Assembly (NCBI GenBank): GCA_028819675.1
Contig: JAPPKT010000301.1
Span: 1-27,817 of the forward strand
DNA: 27,817 bases
Reading direction: 5' to 3'
Origin: Caldilineaceae bacterium
GTDB taxonomy: Bacteria > Chloroflexota > Anaerolineae > Caldilineales > Caldilineaceae
Below, piece after piece: positions 25,176 through 27,817 of this stretch; the stretch's first letter is position 1, and each line of letters opens with the position of its first letter. The position numbers and the translations under genes were made by a program. The notes beneath the pieces are model-generated. The model had not been told where the DNA came from. It did no database searches and was given only the letters and a program-made list of their open reading frames with translations.

Positions 25176-26000
25176 TTAATCCGGTAGGATAATACCAAGA
25201 TCGTCTGGCGTGGCTGCTCCGTAAGGGTCCTTGAATTCTACCCTGGGAAAAGAAGTCCCTGAAGACAGCGCAGGTTCCCCTGGGCCCTGCTCTGACAGTT
25301 CGCGATGGATCTGCTCTGATGCCGCACGAAATGCTCCCACCTCGATCCCCTGGCACACGTCGGCCACACCGCGCAATTTCGGCAAGCCGCGGCGAAACAT
25401 CTTTAGAGCACCGCGCCGGTTTCCCCGCTCCATCTGAAGAAAAGCCACCCCTACCTGCAAGATTCCCTGGTACACGTCGCGTACCGCACGCGTTTCCTCG
25501 TTCCACGCCAGCTCCAGATATTCGTGCTGTTCGAAATAATCCCCCTCATTAAAGGTAAGTAATCCGGCTACCGCCGCACGGCTGGGCGAATCTGCACAGC
25601 CTTCCAGATGACGAACCGGCGGGTGTACGTGCCGGTCAACCACCGCCACCAACTCCTCCATCATTTTGCTGCGCGCCCAGGCATGGTCTGCCCCGGCCCT
25701 GCGCGCACGCTGCAACGTCTCTATGTCAACGTGGCTGCCGAAAGCAATGATCGGAACCAGACGCGTGTGCGGCTTCACCTTGCACTGGCGGACGGCTGTT
25801 TCCCAGTCTCCGGGCGACTTCAGATCAAGCAGCGCCAGTACGGGGAAGGCCCGCGCCACGGCAGCTACGAATTGGTCCGCTTCATCGATAGTGACCGGTT
25901 CGCCTCCCGCCGCCCGCACCACGTCCTCCAACCTGACCGAAAAAAACAGGTCCGGCTCAAGAATCACTACTGCCGGTCGGAACTGACCGTTGTCGACCAT
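25176..26000 (-). CDS. Receiver-like domain fused to DUF309
   Basis: A 274-aa protein. Residues about 10-125 resemble a response-regulator receiver domain: phospho-acceptor candidate Asp59 (LALLDLKS), then LVPIIAFGSH and ARRAGADHAWARSKM. The usual acidic pair at the start is reduced (EPD) and the Lys region is altered, so phosphorylation is doubtful. Residues about 140-205 are DUF309 (FNEGDYFEQHEYLELAW, then YQGILQVGVAFLQMERGN and GLPKL), a helical domain with the conserved HE..LE.W signature and unknown function. The start at 26000 has GGAGG five nucleotides upstream; an in-frame ATG 12 nt earlier contains that ribosome site and is less likely. The gene diverges from xseB and converges with the small winged-helix gene. 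Confidence 0.82.
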   Translation of the reverse strand: MVDNGQFRPAVVILEPDLFFSVRLEDVVRAAGGEPVTIDEADQFVAAVARAFPVLALLDLKSPGDWETAVRQCKVKPHTRLVPIIAFGSHVDIETLQRARRAGADHAWARSKMMEELVAVVDRHVHPPVRHLEGCADSPSRAAVAGLLTFNEGDYFEQHEYLELAWNEETRAVRDVYQGILQVGVAFLQMERGNRRGALKMFRRGLPKLRGVADVCQGIEVGAFRAASEQIHRELSEQGPGEPALSSGTSFPRVEFKDPYGAATPDDLGIILPD

Positions 26001-26168
26001 CTGATCCTCCATGATCCAGCCCTTCCCTCTGGCCCACTTTTCTCTGGGAATGCCATCAATAAACTGTCGAAATCCTAAGCTGCGCCGGCGCCAGATGCTA
26101 CCTTCTTTGGCCTTCCTTGGGCCAATTCTGCCACAATCTCAACTGGCATTCTAGGGCCCGCTCCCCCA

Positions 26169-26199
26169 TTGCCTAAACCTGCGCTGCCTCTGGTATACT
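26169..26199 (+). promoter_or_regulatory. Candidate promoter for xseB
   Basis: TATACT (26194-26199) is preceded by TGG, making an extended -10. A partial -35, TTGCCT (26169-26174), is spaced 19 bp away. The start of transcription would be near 26206, about 28 nt ahead of the xseB ATG. A strong ribosome site (aaggaaggaa) follows. Confidence 0.5.
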
Positions 26200-26233
26200 G
26201 ATGCCAAATTAAGCTGGTTCCGAAAGGAAGGAA

Positions 26234-26485
26234 ATGGAAGATCAAAATAACGGTTCCGAACAAGCCGCCGAACTCCCGTACGAAGAAAGCTACGCCCAAC
26301 TGCAAACGATCTTGGAACGTCTTGAAGCCGCCGATCTACCCCTCGCCGATTCACTGGACCTGTATGAAGCAGGTGTGAAATTGGCCGCGCGTTGCGGTGT
26401 TCTGCTCGAAGAGGCCGAGTTGCGGGTCAGGAAATGGGAGCCGGACGGCACCCTGACTGACTTGAGTGACACTTCGGATCCCTAG
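26234..26485 (+). CDS. xseB: Exodeoxyribonuclease VII small subunit
   Basis: An 83-aa helical protein with the XseB signature: YEESYAQLQTILERLEAADLPLADSLDLYEAGVKLAARC, then LLEEAELRVRKW. Several XseB copies bind the large subunit XseA to form the nuclease that degrades single-stranded DNA into oligonucleotides. The length is normal. The large-subunit gene is not adjacent; a YuiD-type membrane protein gene follows within 4 bp instead. An extended -10 promoter and a strong ribosome site precede it. Confidence 0.93.
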   Translation: MEDQNNGSEQAAELPYEESYAQLQTILERLEAADLPLADSLDLYEAGVKLAARCGVLLEEAELRVRKWEPDGTLTDLSDTSDP

Positions 26486-26489
26486 ACAG

Positions 26490-26936
26490 ATGCAGCTACT
26501 GGGTAACAGTTCCATCATCTGGCTTCCACTGACCGCCGGTCTGCTCGTGCAACTCTACAAGTTTCTAATTGAATGGGTGTTGCGGCGCGACTTCGACCTG
26601 CGCGTGCTGGCCCGCGCTGGGGGCATGCCCAGCAGCCATGCCGCTATGGTCTGCAGTCTCGTCTCCGCCATCGGCTATCGCTCCGGACCCCGTAGCGACA
26701 TCTTTGCTTTGGCCGCTATCTTCGCCCTTGTCGTTATGTACGACGCCACCGGTGTGCGCCAGGCCGCCGGCAAGCAGGCGAAGGTCCTGAATCAAATCCT
26801 GCGCGAGCTCTTCACCGGCCAGCCTGTCAGCGAAGAGGAGTTGAAGGAACTGATCGGCCATTCACCCACGGAGGTGTACGTCGGTGCGCTAATTGGCGTT
26901 CTCTACACAGTTCTGTGGTTTCAATTCGCCTCCTGA
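26490..26936 (+). CDS. Divergent PAP2 (DUF212/YuiD) family membrane protein
   Basis: A 148-aa membrane protein related to PAP2 phosphatases but of unproven activity. Signature blocks are GGMPSSHAAMV, VVMYDATGVRQAAGKQAKVLN and LKELIGHSPTEVYVGALIG, with hydrophobic segments at about 8-28, 70-84 and 130-146. The ATG at 26490 gives the usual family N-terminus (a short hydrophobic lead into the QLYKFL segment). A GTG at 26466 would overlap xseB by 20 bases and add eight residues. It is probably co-transcribed with xseB. Confidence 0.88.
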   Translation: MQLLGNSSIIWLPLTAGLLVQLYKFLIEWVLRRDFDLRVLARAGGMPSSHAAMVCSLVSAIGYRSGPRSDIFALAAIFALVVMYDATGVRQAAGKQAKVLNQILRELFTGQPVSEEELKELIGHSPTEVYVGALIGVLYTVLWFQFAS

Positions 26937-26966
26937 CCCCTTGCTTTGCTGCCCATCGCTGAATCC

Positions 26967-27817
26967 TCAGTTTTGCGGGGACGACTCCCCAAGTTTGTGG
27001 AGCAGCTTGCAGTAAGCAATCTGGCTCTTGCGGAAACTGGCCAGCCGGAAAAATTCGTCCGGTGCGTGGTAATTCTCGTCTTCGATGCCGAACCCGAAGC
27101 TGATCGTGTCTACCCCCAGCTGTTCCTGAAATACACCTGTGATGGGGATGCTGCCACCGCTTCGCGTCTGGTAGGGTTCACGACCGTACATCTCCCTCAG
27201 AACGGCGGCCGCGGCCCGGTTGCCCCAGTGGTCCGCTGAAATGCTGTAAGGTCGACCCAGAATTGACAGCGGTGTCACAGTCACAGTCACGCCCTGCGGC
27301 GCGTTCTGTTCGATATGTTCCTTCAGCAAGTCGATAATACGCACAGGATCTTGGTCGGCCACCAGGCGGCAAGTGATCTTGGCATGAGCAGTGTTGGGGA
27401 GTACCGTCTTGATCCCCTCTTCCTGGAAACCTCCCCAAATGCCGTTCATCTCCAGCGTTGGTCGGACCCACCCGCGCTCACGGTTCGTGTATCCCGGTTC
27501 ACCAAACTCTTCATCCAAGCCCAAATCCTCCAGGTACTCGTCCCCGTCAAATGGGACACGCGCGATTGCAGCGCGCTCATCGGCCGTTAGCTCCACCACG
27601 TCATCATAAAAGCCCTCAACAGCTATCGAGCCGTCGGCCCTGCGCAACGAACCCAGAATCTGTGTCAGAGCGTGAATCGGATTCTGGATACGGCCCCCAT
27701 GTAGCCCGGAGTGGAGGTCTGACGATGCACCATGTACATCAATCTGCAGTCCGCATACGCCCCGCAGCGACATGAGCAGGATCGGCTCGGTCTCGCTGAA
27801 CTGCCCGCCATCGGCGC
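26967..27817 (-). CDS. M20-family metallopeptidase (dipeptidase type), N-terminus cut by window edge
   Basis: The reading frame stays open through the right edge, so about 283 C-terminal residues are present and the first half, with the initial metal ligands, is missing. Family features: SLRGVCGLQIDVHG and DLHSGLHGG at the dimerisation-domain border, NTAHAKITCRLVADQDP in that domain, GGSIPITGVFQEQLG, and YHAPDEFF with a metal-binding His near the end. This matches M20 peptidases of the carnosinase-like/DapE-ArgE group that cleave dipeptides or acylated amino acids. The M at 27773 is internal, because the upstream codons (DGGQFSETEPILL) fit the family. It converges with the DUF212 gene across a 30-bp gap with no clear terminator. 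Confidence 0.9.
   Translation of the reverse strand, partial: ADGGQFSETEPILLMSLRGVCGLQIDVHGASSDLHSGLHGGRIQNPIHALTQILGSLRRADGSIAVEGFYDDVVELTADERAAIARVPFDGDEYLEDLGLDEEFGEPGYTNRERGWVRPTLEMNGIWGGFQEEGIKTVLPNTAHAKITCRLVADQDPVRIIDLLKEHIEQNAPQGVTVTVTPLSILGRPYSISADHWGNRAAAAVLREMYGREPYQTRSGGSIPITGVFQEQLGVDTISFGFGIEDENYHAPDEFFRLASFRKSQIAYCKLLHKLGESSPQN

Noticed and set aside
1..27817. CRISPR arrays, insertion sequences, prophage or defence genes
   Set aside because: No spaced direct repeats, transposase, integrase, terminal inverted repeats or recognisable defence proteins were found. The tRNA end at 1-54 shows no adjacent integrase or duplicated 3' end.

Overview
The window (27.8 kb, moderately GC-rich) looks like ordinary bacterial chromosome. 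It most resembles a member of the Chloroflexota, perhaps an Anaerolineae/Caldilineae-type lineage. That placement is an inference from gene content: Tat-lipoprotein sugar-binding proteins with unlinked ATPases, LysM/fasciclin envelope proteins, DUF2203, a SufR-like regulator and a receiver-DUF309 fusion. No 16S or other decisive marker is present. No CRISPR array, insertion sequence, phage module or defence island was seen.

Region 1 (1-8725, + strand): the 3' end of a tRNA-Cys with its terminator, then an envelope block. The block holds two tandem class A penicillin-binding proteins, both with lipoprotein-type signal sequences but with different C-terminal modules (two LysM domains in one, a probable carboxypeptidase-regulatory-like beta domain in the other). 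They are followed by a secreted protein with a duplicated N-terminal domain, a LysM and a fasciclin domain. The block ends in a clear intrinsic terminator.

Region 2 (8760-17799): a DinG-like Fe-S helicase on the + strand converges on a minus-strand carbohydrate operon. In transcription order this is a Tat-dependent solute-binding lipoprotein, two MalF/MalG-type permeases, a GH42-like glycosidase with a TTG start, and a zinc alcohol dehydrogenase. A perfect 9-bp hairpin lies between the binding protein and the permeases. No transport ATPase is encoded here, so a shared ATPase from elsewhere is expected.

Region 3 (18019-19543): a small secreted Ig-like protein on the minus strand, then about 700 bp of non-coding DNA. 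This ends in a perfect palindrome abutting a near-consensus sigma70 promoter.

Region 4 (19583-25058, + strand): a SufR-like Fe-S-sensing repressor, MoaA, an A-type Fe-S carrier, a DUF2203 protein, a rhodanese, a radical SAM protein with a possible B12-binding N-terminus, and two tightly coupled small proteins. The common theme is Fe-S cluster and sulfur chemistry: several products need clusters, one delivers them and one probably senses them.

Region 5 (25176-27817): a receiver-DUF309 fusion (minus strand) diverges from xseB and a YuiD-type divergent PAP2 gene. Converging on these is an M20 peptidase gene cut off by the right edge.

The most distinctive items are the paired lipobox class A PBPs with their LysM/FAS1 neighbour, the SufR-like gene with its palindrome/promoter in front of moaA, and the radical SAM gene coupled to two unrecognised small proteins.
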